Positions 25,273 through 35,415 of a stretch of DNA of 51,830 nt are shown here, piece after piece. The translations under genes and the position numbers were made by a program. Origin of the DNA: Chromatiaceae bacterium (GTDB lineage: Bacteria; Pseudomonadota; Gammaproteobacteria; Chromatiales; Chromatiaceae); contig JANQGF010000166.1 in the NCBI GenBank assembly GCA_028277465.1, forward strand, positions 1-51,830, read 5' to 3'. The first letter of the stretch is position 1. The number at the start of each line of letters is the position of its first letter. Under the pieces are notes generated by a model. The model was not told the origin of the DNA. It did no database searches and worked only from the letters and a program-made list of their open reading frames with translations.

Positions 25273-26516
25273 AGACTCTTGCTTGAACTGTTCAAACGCT
25301 GGTAGAGATCAATATGCGTGTTGGTACTGTCTTCTACCGAAGTATAGCTGGGCAACGACTCGCAGATGCTACTGTGGATCCCAGCGTCATCAATGATACG
25401 ACTAACGACTGTAGATAGCGAAATACTGTCGCGAGCGCGATAATTCAGTCCGCCTACTCCAGGTTGTACCTTTTCAGCCATTCCACCGATGTCGGGACAA
25501 ATCACCGGTCGGCCAAACTTGAAGGCCTCCTGTATGACAAGAGGCGAGTTCTCCCACCAGACCGATCCCATTATCACCCAGTCCACCTCGCCCATGAGAC
25601 GACCCATTTCCTCGGGCTCATACGGGCCATGCATCCGAGCCACACCTTTCAACCGATCGAGCAAAGAACTAATTTTGGCTTGAAACTCCGCTGATTGATA
25701 GTTCAGCGCTGAGCCGAATAAATCCAGCGTCACCTGCTTACGCTCTTTCAGGCTCAAATTAACAAAAGCCTCGAGAATGACATCCACCCCTTTGAAGGGA
25801 TTGATCTGGCCAAAGTAGGCAAAACGCGTCCTTTTTTCGTTCGCAACAAGTGGTTGGAGCGGTACGCGATGGCCCGCTGGCAATCCGTTCTCAATAATCG
25901 AAATCTTGTCCTCCGATATCCCCCAAGCCACATAGCGGTCCTTCAGGAAGCAGCTTGGAGACACAAAGGCATCCACTATTCGGAAGAAGCTCTTGATATA
26001 TTGCTCCCGCAGGAAAAAATCTTCCGGTGTCAGTTCCGGATAGCACAGGTGACATTCGCGTGGGCTGTACCGGTAACACAGCCGACCATCAGTCTTGGTC
26101 ATTTGACCGTTATTCAAGCAGATCGCGATATACTCATGCAGAGTCAAGACAATGCTAGCCGTGGGACAAGTTCTCTTCGCGGCATAGATCATCTCCAGGC
26201 CGAGATGAAAGTAGTGATGAAAATGGATGACATCCGGGCGAATACTCCGCAGCAGGACGGCAAAATCACTGTCTTTCCCGAGCGGAATTGTCGCAGTGAG
26301 GTTGTGGATGTCGGCGTTTCCCGAGATCAGAAACTCGCGCGGGTTCACACCAGAGATCGGCGTCCCAAGGTGCAGCAGCTCTTGCGGGGCGCGGCCAACG
26401 AACCAGGCTTCATTCGCTGCCGTGTCGTTTATCCCGTTAAAGAGATGATAGGCTGCTAGCTCGCCGCCGCCCTTACTGAAGTTCGGGTGACCGTGGCTCA
26501 AGATAAGCACCCGCAT
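25269..26516 (-). CDS. Family 4 glycosyltransferase
   Basis: A 415-residue GT-B fold enzyme. The N-terminal Rossmann domain starts VLILSHGHPNFSKGGGELAA (3-22), with DVIHFHHYFHLGLEMI. A Cys cluster (ICLNN, RLCYRYSPRECHLCYPE) follows HEYIA, as in some GT4 enzymes. The C-terminal donor domain has FAYFGQINPFKGVDVILEAF and the EX7E-type ENSPLVIQEAFKFGRPVI. It is expected to add a sugar from a nucleotide donor to the growing capsule repeat in the cytoplasm (inference). It is separated by 2 bp from the gene upstream and overlaps the gene downstream by 4 bp. Confidence 0.88.
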   Translation of the reverse strand: MRVLILSHGHPNFSKGGGELAAYHLFNGINDTAANEAWFVGRAPQELLHLGTPISGVNPREFLISGNADIHNLTATIPLGKDSDFAVLLRSIRPDVIHFHHYFHLGLEMIYAAKRTCPTASIVLTLHEYIAICLNNGQMTKTDGRLCYRYSPRECHLCYPELTPEDFFLREQYIKSFFRIVDAFVSPSCFLKDRYVAWGISEDKISIIENGLPAGHRVPLQPLVANEKRTRFAYFGQINPFKGVDVILEAFVNLSLKERKQVTLDLFGSALNYQSAEFQAKISSLLDRLKGVARMHGPYEPEEMGRLMGEVDWVIMGSVWWENSPLVIQEAFKFGRPVICPDIGGMAEKVQPGVGGLNYRARDSISLSTVVSRIIDDAGIHSSICESLPSYTSVEDSTNTHIDLYQRLNSSSKSL

Positions 26517-26518
26517 GA

Positions 26519-28936
26519 TCAGCCCCCTGCCTCGTCGGGGCTCGCAATCTCACCTGACCGAATCTTCTTGACATACCGCCAACCATTGTAAAAGGTCAAT
26601 AGCTGTCTCGATCCGACGATCTCCGAGGCGTTTTGCGATTGACGCTCAAGATGCCAGAGCGCAGCTGCAGGCACTAGCCAAAGCCGCTTGCCCTCTTTAC
26701 GCAGTGCGAGACAGAGGTCACTATCCTCGAAATCACCGATGAGATATCCCTCATCCAGGCCACCTGCCTCTAAGTAATCTCGTGTGCGGAGCATGATACA
26801 AGCGCCTGTAAGCAATGGCTGCTCGACGGGTTCCTGGTCGCCGTTCCACGCCTGTCCCTTGCCGGGATGAATGTTCAACAGAAAACCTGGCAGGACGGGG
26901 TCCTCTCGAGGACGCATGCCTGCATGTTGAATCGAGTCATCGCTGAATAGTAGAAGTGGGCCCACGGCCCCCGCCTCCGGCAGACCCAAGAGCGAACGGT
27001 GAAGCTCGCCGAGCCAACCGGGATGCTTGGGAATGACGTCGGAATTCAACAGCAGGAGAGTCTCGGCCCGTGCCAACTTAGCGCCAACGTTATTCGCACC
27101 GGCAAACCCCAAATTCACGCCATACCAGACCACCCTGAACGGGAGCTCGAACAGCTGATAATAGGATATTGCCATATCCTGCACCATATAGGTGATCGAA
27201 GGATCATCCACGACATAGATGAGATCGACATCGCAGAAATCCGGATCCCCTACAAAGTGTGCAAGTTGGTGACGAATGAAGTCAAAACGCCCAAACAGAG
27301 GAACGATCACTGAAACACTGGGTTGGCTTGGTGCCTCTCCAAACTGACGCTCGACCACATTGGGGGAAGAGCGCGTCCCGCTCGTACTTAGCGCTGCGAT
27401 GGCCCGGCCGAGGCCATTGTCAAAGACGTCGAACAGAGATGCGCGCGGCGCCGGTACCAAACCTAGTACTTCTTTCACCAAATCCAACGAGCTCTTGTTG
27501 GTCGTATCCGTCGGCACTTTCAGCCAGACCTCACCCAACTCGCCATAGTCGAAACATAAGACACGCGCCTCGCCACGACGCGTCGGCATAGGAGCAAGAC
27601 AAACGAAACCACATAGTTCCTGAACTTCAGAGAAGCGGGGCCGGTGTATCTGAGCGACGTCGTTTCGGATCAGCGGCGAAAACCGCCCGTCAAGCCCGAC
27701 TGCTTCCCCTTCCTCGCCCCTAATAGAAATAGATTGTGGCTCACGCATCGGAAAGAGCTTCCAGCCAAATATCAGCACCCCTTCTTCGTCCAGCGGGAAG
27801 GCCCGATCGATAGCTCCGATTAGTCTGACCGGATCCTCAATGTTGAAAGGCGTGTTTGGGTAACGCGAGTAAAACTCCTCTCGTTGCAATCGTCCGATAT
27901 TCTCTCGCGAAACCTCAGGATCCTGTGAACTCTGCAGTTCTGACAGAAGCTTGATGACATGCCCGGCCAGGCCATGGTAACCCCCAATAGCCGCCGATAA
28001 TTCCGGCCAGGCCAACTCCCGAGCGGATGTGAATATCGTCTCCACCTGCCCATTGCGATCTCTAATCTTCAGCCTGAGCTCCTGCGGCCACTTCTTGTCC
28101 TTTCTCAAAACACAGACAAAGCCCAAAGGTTCCTCGGTCGACCAAGGAAACCGCGGCAATAGATCGGGGCGAGCATACCTGCGTATTCGCGAGGAAATCT
28201 CCTGGGTTTCACCCCCGCCGATCAGTTCCAGCACCTCCATCTGATCCGGCCGTATCGCGATCCATCCATTCAGGATCAAGGTCCGATCATCCACGATAAA
28301 GCCATGGTCGCACGCCGCAAACTGACGAGTTGGCAATGCACTCGAAGTGACACTTCCAGACAAAGTAGCGGCAACCTGGGTGAGCGGATGATCAGAACCG
28401 AGAGAGTGCCGCAAGGCAGCAAGGAACTGCGGGCCCGAATGTAGCCAATACTGCTGCAGAACAGGTTCAATATCTGCACGATGTCTCAAAGGTACGAATG
28501 GAAGAATCACATACTTGCCACTTGGCATTGCCATGGCGAGACTGGCATTCTCCTCACAACGAGGCACAACCAGGACGAATCCATGCTTGCCTGCTCGATC
28601 CTCGACCTGACCCGACATCGCTTGGGCAACATCCAGACGCGAAACACGGTCGATCGTAACCCGATTGATACCACTTACGAGCGGCGTAACCCGATAGGAC
28701 CTCTTCTCCAAGACCCCGCGACGGCGTTCGGTCAGAATCGCAAACCCTTGCACCTGATCCTCTGGATCGAAAACCCAGCCGATGATCGCCAGATCACCCT
28801 CTTTCGACATGGCCGCGAAGTCCACATAGGCCTTGACATTCACGGCGGATCTGAGAGTCTCGACCTTGCTAGCACCAACCTCCTTGACCGAGGTGACCTG
28901 GCTCGTTTCAGCTTGCTGCATAGCGTTCTCTAACAT
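26519..28936 (-). CDS. Glycosyltransferase (GT2) with three N-terminal beta-repeat modules
   Basis: An 805-residue protein. Three related modules (about 45-150, 212-305 and 383-478) each start with an acidic strand and GW (IIGWVFDPED, ILNGWIAIRP, IFGWKLFPMREP) and end with GFV (GFVLVVP, GFVCVLR, GFVCLAP). They look like beta-sandwich modules and may bind glycan or partners. The C-terminal GT2 domain (about 540-790) has SVSVIVPLFGR, YVVDDPS (D577-D578), NLGFAGANNVGAKLA and LLLLNSDVIP (D633), then a late ED motif DFEDSDLCLALR. The modules are not recognised as a named family. The start overlaps the stop of the upstream gene by 29 bp. Confidence 0.82.
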   Translation of the reverse strand: MLENAMQQAETSQVTSVKEVGASKVETLRSAVNVKAYVDFAAMSKEGDLAIIGWVFDPEDQVQGFAILTERRRGVLEKRSYRVTPLVSGINRVTIDRVSRLDVAQAMSGQVEDRAGKHGFVLVVPRCEENASLAMAMPSGKYVILPFVPLRHRADIEPVLQQYWLHSGPQFLAALRHSLGSDHPLTQVAATLSGSVTSSALPTRQFAACDHGFIVDDRTLILNGWIAIRPDQMEVLELIGGGETQEISSRIRRYARPDLLPRFPWSTEEPLGFVCVLRKDKKWPQELRLKIRDRNGQVETIFTSARELAWPELSAAIGGYHGLAGHVIKLLSELQSSQDPEVSRENIGRLQREEFYSRYPNTPFNIEDPVRLIGAIDRAFPLDEEGVLIFGWKLFPMREPQSISIRGEEGEAVGLDGRFSPLIRNDVAQIHRPRFSEVQELCGFVCLAPMPTRRGEARVLCFDYGELGEVWLKVPTDTTNKSSLDLVKEVLGLVPAPRASLFDVFDNGLGRAIAALSTSGTRSSPNVVERQFGEAPSQPSVSVIVPLFGRFDFIRHQLAHFVGDPDFCDVDLIYVVDDPSITYMVQDMAISYYQLFELPFRVVWYGVNLGFAGANNVGAKLARAETLLLLNSDVIPKHPGWLGELHRSLLGLPEAGAVGPLLLFSDDSIQHAGMRPREDPVLPGFLLNIHPGKGQAWNGDQEPVEQPLLTGACIMLRTRDYLEAGGLDEGYLIGDFEDSDLCLALRKEGKRLWLVPAAALWHLERQSQNASEIVGSRQLLTFYNGWRYVKKIRSGEIASPDEAGG

Positions 28937-31556
28937 CAGTAGTCTCGGCGTGAGTCAAAAAGAGGTCATTCAAGTCCCTTGGGCGACGAGCAAGTTCGAT
29001 CGCCATCAAATGATCCGCTCGCCCCAACCTCCGAAGTCGCGCGGCTATCGCTCCCAGATCAAAGGCGAAAATCGGGTAACCTGCCTTGAGCGCAATCGAT
29101 AAGGTGTAGCTGTACGTCTCCGGCCAAAGGGAAGGCAGCCAAACCACATGTGGCCGCAGCGCGCGAAGCTTATCTAGCGCCTCCTGCTCCTGGTATCTGC
29201 CAGTCAGACGGACGCCGGCCTCCTCGAGTAGCGAATCGTTCATGCTGTAGCCCATCAAGATGAACTCCAGGGGCAATCGCCTGTTCCTCGCATCGCGGGC
29301 ACACGCCTGTAAGACATCATAGCCCTTCAGTCGATCGATCGCACCAAGCACGACAACCCGCTGCCATTCGCCTGGATCCCGCGGGATCGGTTCCAGACTC
29401 AGTTCGTCAAGACCAATTTCTTCATGTGGCGACACCTGAAATCGAATCTCCGGATAATAACGGCCTAGCCGCAGAGAAACGTCTTCATCCGGCACCAGCA
29501 CTCTATCGCAAGCCAACAATGAATCGCGATGCAACGATCGCCATGCCCCGATATCGGTTACCTCGCGGGCACTACCACGACTCCTCAGGCAACGATTACA
29601 TCCGGCATCCGATGGCTCGCCGCAATAGTGCCCATTCTCATCGACGAGATTCAGCCTCGGACAAATAACCTCATAATCATGGATCCTGACCTCCCAGACC
29701 ACGCCCATCGTCCGAACCAACCGAGCCAGATCGGTCATGGCTTGTGGCTCGAAATCGACAAGACTATGAGTGTAAATCTCGTTAATGCCAATTTCCGCCA
29801 ATGTACTCCGCAACCTACTCGTGTCAGAAAGTCGCAGCAAGGATAGATTCGGTATGGAATGAATGAGTGGAGACTCAAGCGATGCAAATGCTGGGTTTCC
29901 CGAAGCTGGACGTAAGAGAAACACGCCGAGCCCGGCCTGCAAGAATCGCTCGAACTCTTCTCGAACATGCCGTTCCGTGCCGCCGCCTCGGCGATGACAA
30001 ATGATGAGCACGTTCCTGTCTCGACAGGTCCGCTTCATCCTTGCCCAATCCAGGCGACGGCGTGCAACCTCCAATGGGTCTCGCTGGATGAACTCCGCGA
30101 CCTGCTCGCGATATCGAGGGTATCGCTTGTCCAGGACTTTGAGAGCGGCTTGGGTCCTCTTGGCCTTTTCACCCTGAAATGAAGCACCGCCACAATGATG
30201 TACGAAAACCTCCACAGCAATCAGGTTGAGCCAACCTCTTGTGATGGCACGCTGGCAAAGGTCATTCTCCTCGCCATAGCCTCGCCCGAAAACACTCTCG
30301 TCGAAAAAACCCGTCGCATCGAGACAGGCTCGTTTAAGGTAAAGACAAAAGCCGACACCGGTCGGTGACTCTACCTCCATTCCGTAATTGACACGACTAG
30401 CCAAGTCGTCCAGTTCAGCAAAGGATACTTCGAGCAGACTAGCATTATCATGCAGAAACTCCGGATAACTGCAGATGGTCGCGTTGTTGGAAAGCGGTGT
30501 CACTGTTCCACATCGATCGTGGCGGTACGCGACGCAACGAAGTCGGTCGAGCCAATTACCATAGACCTCGGTATCAGCATTGAGCAAGACCACATCCCGC
30601 GTGGGATGAAGCCGCATCCCAAGATTCGCTGTTCCTACAAAGCCTCGATTCTTAGTATTCTCGATCAGGGTAAAGAGGCCCTGTTCTGCGAGGTCGCGCA
30701 GTTCAGCCGACAGATCTCTATCGGGGCTGACATCGTTGATCACGACCAACTCGAACGGTGTTACAGAAGACGCCGAGAGCACACTGTACAAGCAGCGCAG
30801 TGTCTCGAGCCGACCATTGTAAACCGGCACTACGACATCAATTCCAGCGTTATCGACACCAGCCCGAGGTCCCAACTCCGACCAGCACTCAGGGTCCGGT
30901 GGCTCGATCGGCGCGAGATCCACCGAAACTCCGTGCGGCGATTCGGAGCCCCAGCCGGGCACTGCCGGTCTCCCTTCCAAGCGTCCCCGCCGGAGGTAAT
31001 GCAGCAGTGGGTTGATGCGTGCATTTGCCACCTCGGGGTTGCTGCGCAGATAATAGGCACCATCAAACTCGGTATTCGGAGAGCGCCCTTCGATCCCCCC
31101 CCACGTCAAATAGTGGAGCAACGGGTCACAGCCGGAGCTTACAACATCCGGATTATTATCGAGGTAATATCCAAGATCAAAAAAAGGGCTTGGCGCCAAA
31201 CGCAGAAATCGACCTACATACGCATAATGCAGCAGGGTATTAAACTGTCTCGCTACACCCTTGATCTCGCGCCTATAGTAGCTGGGGTCGAATAAGGGCA
31301 TTGGCCAGCGTCCCTCGCGATCCCCGTAGCTCACATAGTGACGCAAAGGGGGCATTTTCGACTGCAGGACGTCTGGATTGGAACTCAGATAAAAGCTTCG
31401 GTCGAAGAGTTGCTGACGCTTCAGCAGACCAATTAATAGCGATCTGTATCTTCTACATAAGCGCAACGGCTTGCAGGCATACCCGAGAAGCCAGAGTAGA
31501 CCGATTAACACCCCACCCCACCAAGCCTTGATCTGATCGCGTATAGGGATTCTCAC
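28908..31556 (-). CDS. Bifunctional glycosyltransferase (repeats + GT2 + GT4-like), copy A
   Basis: An 882-residue protein from a GTG start. A hydrophobic N-terminal segment (about 12-30) precedes four 37-residue repeats (about 50-199) of the form FDxxYYLxxNPDV...PLxHYLxxGxxEGRxP. Next is a GT2 domain (about 238-480: DVVVPVYNG, VINDVSPD, NRGFVGTANLGM, VVLLNADTEVY). A C-terminal GT-B/GT4-like part (about 520-870) carries a four-Cys cluster (CPRLNL, HYCGEP, CNRCL) and VVVLGAIDRLKGYDVL. Such proteins can add two sugars in turn. It is a tandem paralog of the gene at 31626-34262, with the same domain order and many identical blocks. Confidence 0.87.
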   Translation of the reverse strand: MRIPIRDQIKAWWGGVLIGLLWLLGYACKPLRLCRRYRSLLIGLLKRQQLFDRSFYLSSNPDVLQSKMPPLRHYVSYGDREGRWPMPLFDPSYYRREIKGVARQFNTLLHYAYVGRFLRLAPSPFFDLGYYLDNNPDVVSSGCDPLLHYLTWGGIEGRSPNTEFDGAYYLRSNPEVANARINPLLHYLRRGRLEGRPAVPGWGSESPHGVSVDLAPIEPPDPECWSELGPRAGVDNAGIDVVVPVYNGRLETLRCLYSVLSASSVTPFELVVINDVSPDRDLSAELRDLAEQGLFTLIENTKNRGFVGTANLGMRLHPTRDVVLLNADTEVYGNWLDRLRCVAYRHDRCGTVTPLSNNATICSYPEFLHDNASLLEVSFAELDDLASRVNYGMEVESPTGVGFCLYLKRACLDATGFFDESVFGRGYGEENDLCQRAITRGWLNLIAVEVFVHHCGGASFQGEKAKRTQAALKVLDKRYPRYREQVAEFIQRDPLEVARRRLDWARMKRTCRDRNVLIICHRRGGGTERHVREEFERFLQAGLGVFLLRPASGNPAFASLESPLIHSIPNLSLLRLSDTSRLRSTLAEIGINEIYTHSLVDFEPQAMTDLARLVRTMGVVWEVRIHDYEVICPRLNLVDENGHYCGEPSDAGCNRCLRSRGSAREVTDIGAWRSLHRDSLLACDRVLVPDEDVSLRLGRYYPEIRFQVSPHEEIGLDELSLEPIPRDPGEWQRVVVLGAIDRLKGYDVLQACARDARNRRLPLEFILMGYSMNDSLLEEAGVRLTGRYQEQEALDKLRALRPHVVWLPSLWPETYSYTLSIALKAGYPIFAFDLGAIAARLRRLGRADHLMAIELARRPRDLNDLFLTHAETTDVRERYAAS

Positions 31557-31625
31557 CGAAAAAGCAACACTTGAAGGGAGTTCTGAAAATAAGCCTGATG
31601 ATCAGGCGCCGACATGAACCACACG

Positions 31626-34262
31626 TTAAGGAAGATCGCTTCTATGCCAATGACTTATGCGATACTGAATAAACAGCGAATTAATCTCGGAGGGGTCGCA
31701 TGCGAGCGAGACGGGGCAAACGATACACGACCTACCAATCTTTCGTAAACGCTCTGATATCGCCCCGAGATCGAACGAAAACACAGGATAGCCGCCTTTC
31801 AGGGCTAGAGAGAGTGTATAACTGTAGGTCTCGGGCCAAGTATAGGGAAGCCAAATGACATGCGGAGAAAGCCCGTGCAGCTTGCCTTCAGCCTCCTGGT
31901 CGATATAGCGGCCGGTCACTTGGACCCCCGCCCGCCTGAGTGAGCTGTCATTGTAACTGTAACCCATGAGAATGTAATCAATGGGCAGATGGCGCTTTTG
32001 GGCGTCACGGGCGCATGCGTGAAGAACCTCGTAGCCCTTGATCTTGCTGATCGCACCGATCACGACGACGCGCAGAGATTCCGCCGATGCCAGGCGCGGC
32101 TCCCGGATCACCACTTGTGATGGGTCCAGGTCCTCATGGGGCAGGATCTCGAAATGCAGCTCGGGATAATACCGTGAGAGGCGTGCGGCAACGTCCGAGC
32201 TCGGCACCCAGATCTTCTCCGCTGCCTGCAGCACCCTGCGATGCCGTTCCCGCCATGCCCGGATGTCCCGCACATCAAACTCATTCCCTTCCGAAACGAG
32301 GCATTGGTCGCACAGCCGCGGCTCGGGCTCCCCGCAATAACGGCCATTGCGATCGACAAGGTTGAGGCGCGGACAGATCACCTTGTAGTCATGGATGTCG
32401 ACCTGTAACGAGGCGCCAATGGCCTTGGCAATCGCCAGTAGGTGCTCGGGCGCCTTGGCGGTGAAGTCGACCAGCCCATGGCTGTGTATACAGTTGATGC
32501 GGAGCTCCCTCAGTTTCTCCGCAATCAAGCCGAAATTCGCGAGCTCGTACGTCGGTAGGTTCAACAGCTGGCGACAGTCGGGGTGACCGAAGCGGGCGTG
32601 CGTACGCCGCCCACGCTCTGGTCGAAGATAGAAAACGCCCTTGCCTTCCGCCTGTAAACGCCGCGTATCCTCCTGCACATGTCGCTCCGCGCCACCCCCA
32701 CGATTGTGGCAGGTAATGAGCACGTTCTCATCCCGAACCGTCGCCTTGAAGCGCTCCCAATCCAAACGGCGACGCACACTCGCCAGTGGATCCTGACGAA
32801 TGAATGCGTCTAGATTCTGATGATATCCAGGATGCCGTCGATGCAATAGCTTTGCTGCATTGGCAAGTCGACCCGCCCTCTCGCCCAGGAAAGAGACACC
32901 GCCGATGTGACGCACGAACACGTCCGCAGCGATCACATTCCGCCAACCGTTTTTGATCGCAAGTTGACAATAGTCGTGATCCTCGCCATATCCTTTGCCG
33001 AATGCCAACTGGTCAAACAAACCCAATTCCTTCAGCGCATCGCGACGAAGATACATGCAGAAGCCGATACCCGTCGGCGTCTCGATCTCGACGCCTGCAT
33101 TGACCCTTGCAGTCATCGCGTCGAGCTTGTCATAACTGGTCTCCAGCGGATAGGGGTTGTCTTGCAGAAAGCGCGGATAACTGCAAATACCCGCATTATT
33201 CGAGAGTGGAGTAACCGTCGCGGTGCGAACGTGACGATAAGCGGCGCTGCGAAGACGATCCAGCCAGTTGTGATACACCTCTGTATCGGCATTGAGTAAT
33301 ACGACGTCGCGCCGTTCATGCATCATCATGCCACGATTGACTGTCCACACATATCCCCGGTTGACTTCATTATGGTGTAGTTTCAGGATACGCTGTGCGG
33401 AAAGCCTGTGCAGCACATCGGCCAGATCTGAATCTGGACTGCAATCGTTGATCACGATCAGTTCGAACGGCGTATCATTCTTTGCGGAGAGAAGGCTCTT
33501 GATGCAGCGCAGAGAGATATCCCGATCCCTGTAGATCGGAAGGATGACATCGACACGCGCGTTTGGCTCGTCGATCCGAGTAGGATTCGTGGCACTCAGT
33601 TGCCGACCGTCCAAGAAGTCGACCTGTCTAGCCTGGATTTCCGGCTGATCGACATGATTGAGCTCGCGTGTTGCGCGATCGGAAAAACGCCCGACCTGCA
33701 AATAATGGATCAATGGATTGAGATCAGCCTCGCGCACCTCCGGATTCGTGCGCAAGTAGAAGGAGCCGTCGAACTGGGGGTTGGGTGAACGCCCTTCCAA
33801 CCCACCCCAAAGGAGGTAATGCCTAATTGGTTCATGGCGCGATCGCGCGACGTCCTTGTTATGAGATAGATAATAGCGCAAGTCGAACCAGGGACTTGGC
33901 GAGATACACAGATAGCGCCCGACGTAGGCATAGTGAAGCAGCGCATTGACCAGCACCCGACGGGCTTTTGCGCGACTGCGATAATAAGAAGGGTCGAACA
34001 AGGGCATCGGACATCGCCCTTCCCGATCGCCATAAGCAACATAGTGTCGCAGAGGTGGCATACCTGTCTGCGCCACATCAGCATTGCTGTCAAGATAGTA
34101 ATCTCGATCGAAAAGATCGGTCTTCTTTAATAGGCGAATGAGCAGCCCCCAGTGGAGCCGCCGCAGCCCACAGGGCACGCATAGGAGTCCGAACAAGGCA
34201 ACGGTACTGAGAAAGAACTCTCCCCGCCACGCCTTAATTCGATCCCGCAGGAGAATTTTCAC
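31626..34262 (-). CDS. Bifunctional glycosyltransferase (repeats + GT2 + GT4-like), copy B
   Basis: An 878-residue paralog of copy A, also from GTG. It has the same layout: hydrophobic start, four FDxxYYL...HY...EGR repeats (about 50-199), and a GT2 domain with DVILPIYRDRDISLRCI, VINDCSPDSDL, VVLLNADTEVY and NWLDRLR. The GT4-like half has RGGGAERHVQED, the Cys cluster CPRLNL...YCGEP...CDQC and VVVIGAISKIKGYEVLHACA. Differences between copies are spread along the length, suggesting an old duplication with possible donor or acceptor change. It lies 69 bp upstream of copy A in the same direction. Confidence 0.87.
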   Translation of the reverse strand: MKILLRDRIKAWRGEFFLSTVALFGLLCVPCGLRRLHWGLLIRLLKKTDLFDRDYYLDSNADVAQTGMPPLRHYVAYGDREGRCPMPLFDPSYYRSRAKARRVLVNALLHYAYVGRYLCISPSPWFDLRYYLSHNKDVARSRHEPIRHYLLWGGLEGRSPNPQFDGSFYLRTNPEVREADLNPLIHYLQVGRFSDRATRELNHVDQPEIQARQVDFLDGRQLSATNPTRIDEPNARVDVILPIYRDRDISLRCIKSLLSAKNDTPFELIVINDCSPDSDLADVLHRLSAQRILKLHHNEVNRGYVWTVNRGMMMHERRDVVLLNADTEVYHNWLDRLRSAAYRHVRTATVTPLSNNAGICSYPRFLQDNPYPLETSYDKLDAMTARVNAGVEIETPTGIGFCMYLRRDALKELGLFDQLAFGKGYGEDHDYCQLAIKNGWRNVIAADVFVRHIGGVSFLGERAGRLANAAKLLHRRHPGYHQNLDAFIRQDPLASVRRRLDWERFKATVRDENVLITCHNRGGGAERHVQEDTRRLQAEGKGVFYLRPERGRRTHARFGHPDCRQLLNLPTYELANFGLIAEKLRELRINCIHSHGLVDFTAKAPEHLLAIAKAIGASLQVDIHDYKVICPRLNLVDRNGRYCGEPEPRLCDQCLVSEGNEFDVRDIRAWRERHRRVLQAAEKIWVPSSDVAARLSRYYPELHFEILPHEDLDPSQVVIREPRLASAESLRVVVIGAISKIKGYEVLHACARDAQKRHLPIDYILMGYSYNDSSLRRAGVQVTGRYIDQEAEGKLHGLSPHVIWLPYTWPETYSYTLSLALKGGYPVFSFDLGAISERLRKIGRSCIVCPVSLACDPSEINSLFIQYRISHWHRSDLP

Positions 34263-34335
34263 TGTACCCGAATGCGATAAAGGGAGAAGCTCGCAGGGAT
34301 TCTACGACTTGACGCGAAGGATGTCCGGTAGCATC

Positions 34336-35415
34336 TCACGTTCGTCGGCGCGCTTCTTCCGCCCGACGAGTCTCGCCGATTGGCTCAACCGGCGGTCGCA
34401 CGGAAGCTGCGGGAGACCCCCCCCAGTGTGAATCCCTTTCTCTTCGATGTCGGGCCTTGAGTGCGAGTCGCTCGAACGTTCGACGTGCGCCCACGAGCAA
34501 CGACTCGCGGAGTGAATCGTCCTTGGCGAGACGCAAGATCGCCTCGGTCCAGGCATTGTGATTGAGCTCGACAACCAGCCCGTCGACATTATGGCTTACG
34601 ACCTCAGCGCTGGCTGATCCCGGCGAATAGATGCCGACACCACCACAGCGGGTAATATCGAAGAACTTGGTATAAGATCGAGCCCGATTGAAGGGCGAAT
34701 CGAGCAGCGGAGCTAGACCGATATGCCGCCCCGGCATTGCGCTGAACATTCGGTAGGCCGACCAACTCATTGGATGCACGACCGTCACGCGCGGTAACCG
34801 ACGATAGAGACGATAGACGTTTCGACCGCCAATGATCTCGAAGGAGAGCCTCTCATCGGACCCCAGGACCTCTTCGACGGCAGGACGCAGCCACCGAATC
34901 TCCCGACCGTGAGAAGCGGTCCCGTGATAGAAGAAGCGACGAAGATCGATGGAATCAGCAGCAGGAACAGGCAATAGCAATCTGGGATTCCAGTCGGCGT
35001 ATTTGCGCTGCAAATAGGCCGTTGAAACCCAAAGCGCCGCATCTTGGCGCCGCAGCCAATCCTTGCGGCGGCCAGCCAACCGCGCCAACTTCAGCCGGTA
35101 GGTCAACGACAAACCTTCCGATGCACTCGGATCGAGCAGGTCATCGTCCATGAAGAAGACCAGAAGCCGAATCTTCGCCCGCGCGACTTCAATGAGCTTC
35201 AACCAGGAACGCGGCACATAACGGACGAAGACCACGGCTGCGCCTGCCAGATCGCCAGGATCTGGAATATCATGGAAGCCGCATCTGATCACCCGGCAAT
35301 CGAGCGTCTCGAGCGCCGGTTCCACGAAACAATCGGTCGAAGGATTGATCCGCTCCTCAACCACATACACGAGGCGCCTAGCCTTACCGGCATCGATGTC
35401 CGTCGCGGTTCCCAT
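34336..35415 (-). CDS. Glycosyltransferase-like protein (GT-B fold)
   Basis: About 359 residues from ATG 35415; the frame is open to ATG 35478, and ATG 35424 or 35437 are also possible. The shorter form leaves about 85 bp for promoters facing the divergent kpsC. RLVYVVEERINPSTDCFVEP opens a Rossmann-like domain. VVFVRYVPRSWLKLI, the acidic strand LLVFFMDDDLLD and the C-terminal IGLAPLLDSPFNRARSYTKF then GGVGIYSPGSASAEVVSHNV look like the donor side of GT-B enzymes. It is the first gene of the leftward island transcript. The basic, Arg/Glu-rich tail (about 320 on) is not typical of the fold. Confidence 0.68.
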   Translation of the reverse strand: MGTATDIDAGKARRLVYVVEERINPSTDCFVEPALETLDCRVIRCGFHDIPDPGDLAGAAVVFVRYVPRSWLKLIEVARAKIRLLVFFMDDDLLDPSASEGLSLTYRLKLARLAGRRKDWLRRQDAALWVSTAYLQRKYADWNPRLLLPVPAADSIDLRRFFYHGTASHGREIRWLRPAVEEVLGSDERLSFEIIGGRNVYRLYRRLPRVTVVHPMSWSAYRMFSAMPGRHIGLAPLLDSPFNRARSYTKFFDITRCGGVGIYSPGSASAEVVSHNVDGLVVELNHNAWTEAILRLAKDDSLRESLLVGARRTFERLALKARHRRERDSHWGGSPAASVRPPVEPIGETRRAEEARRRT

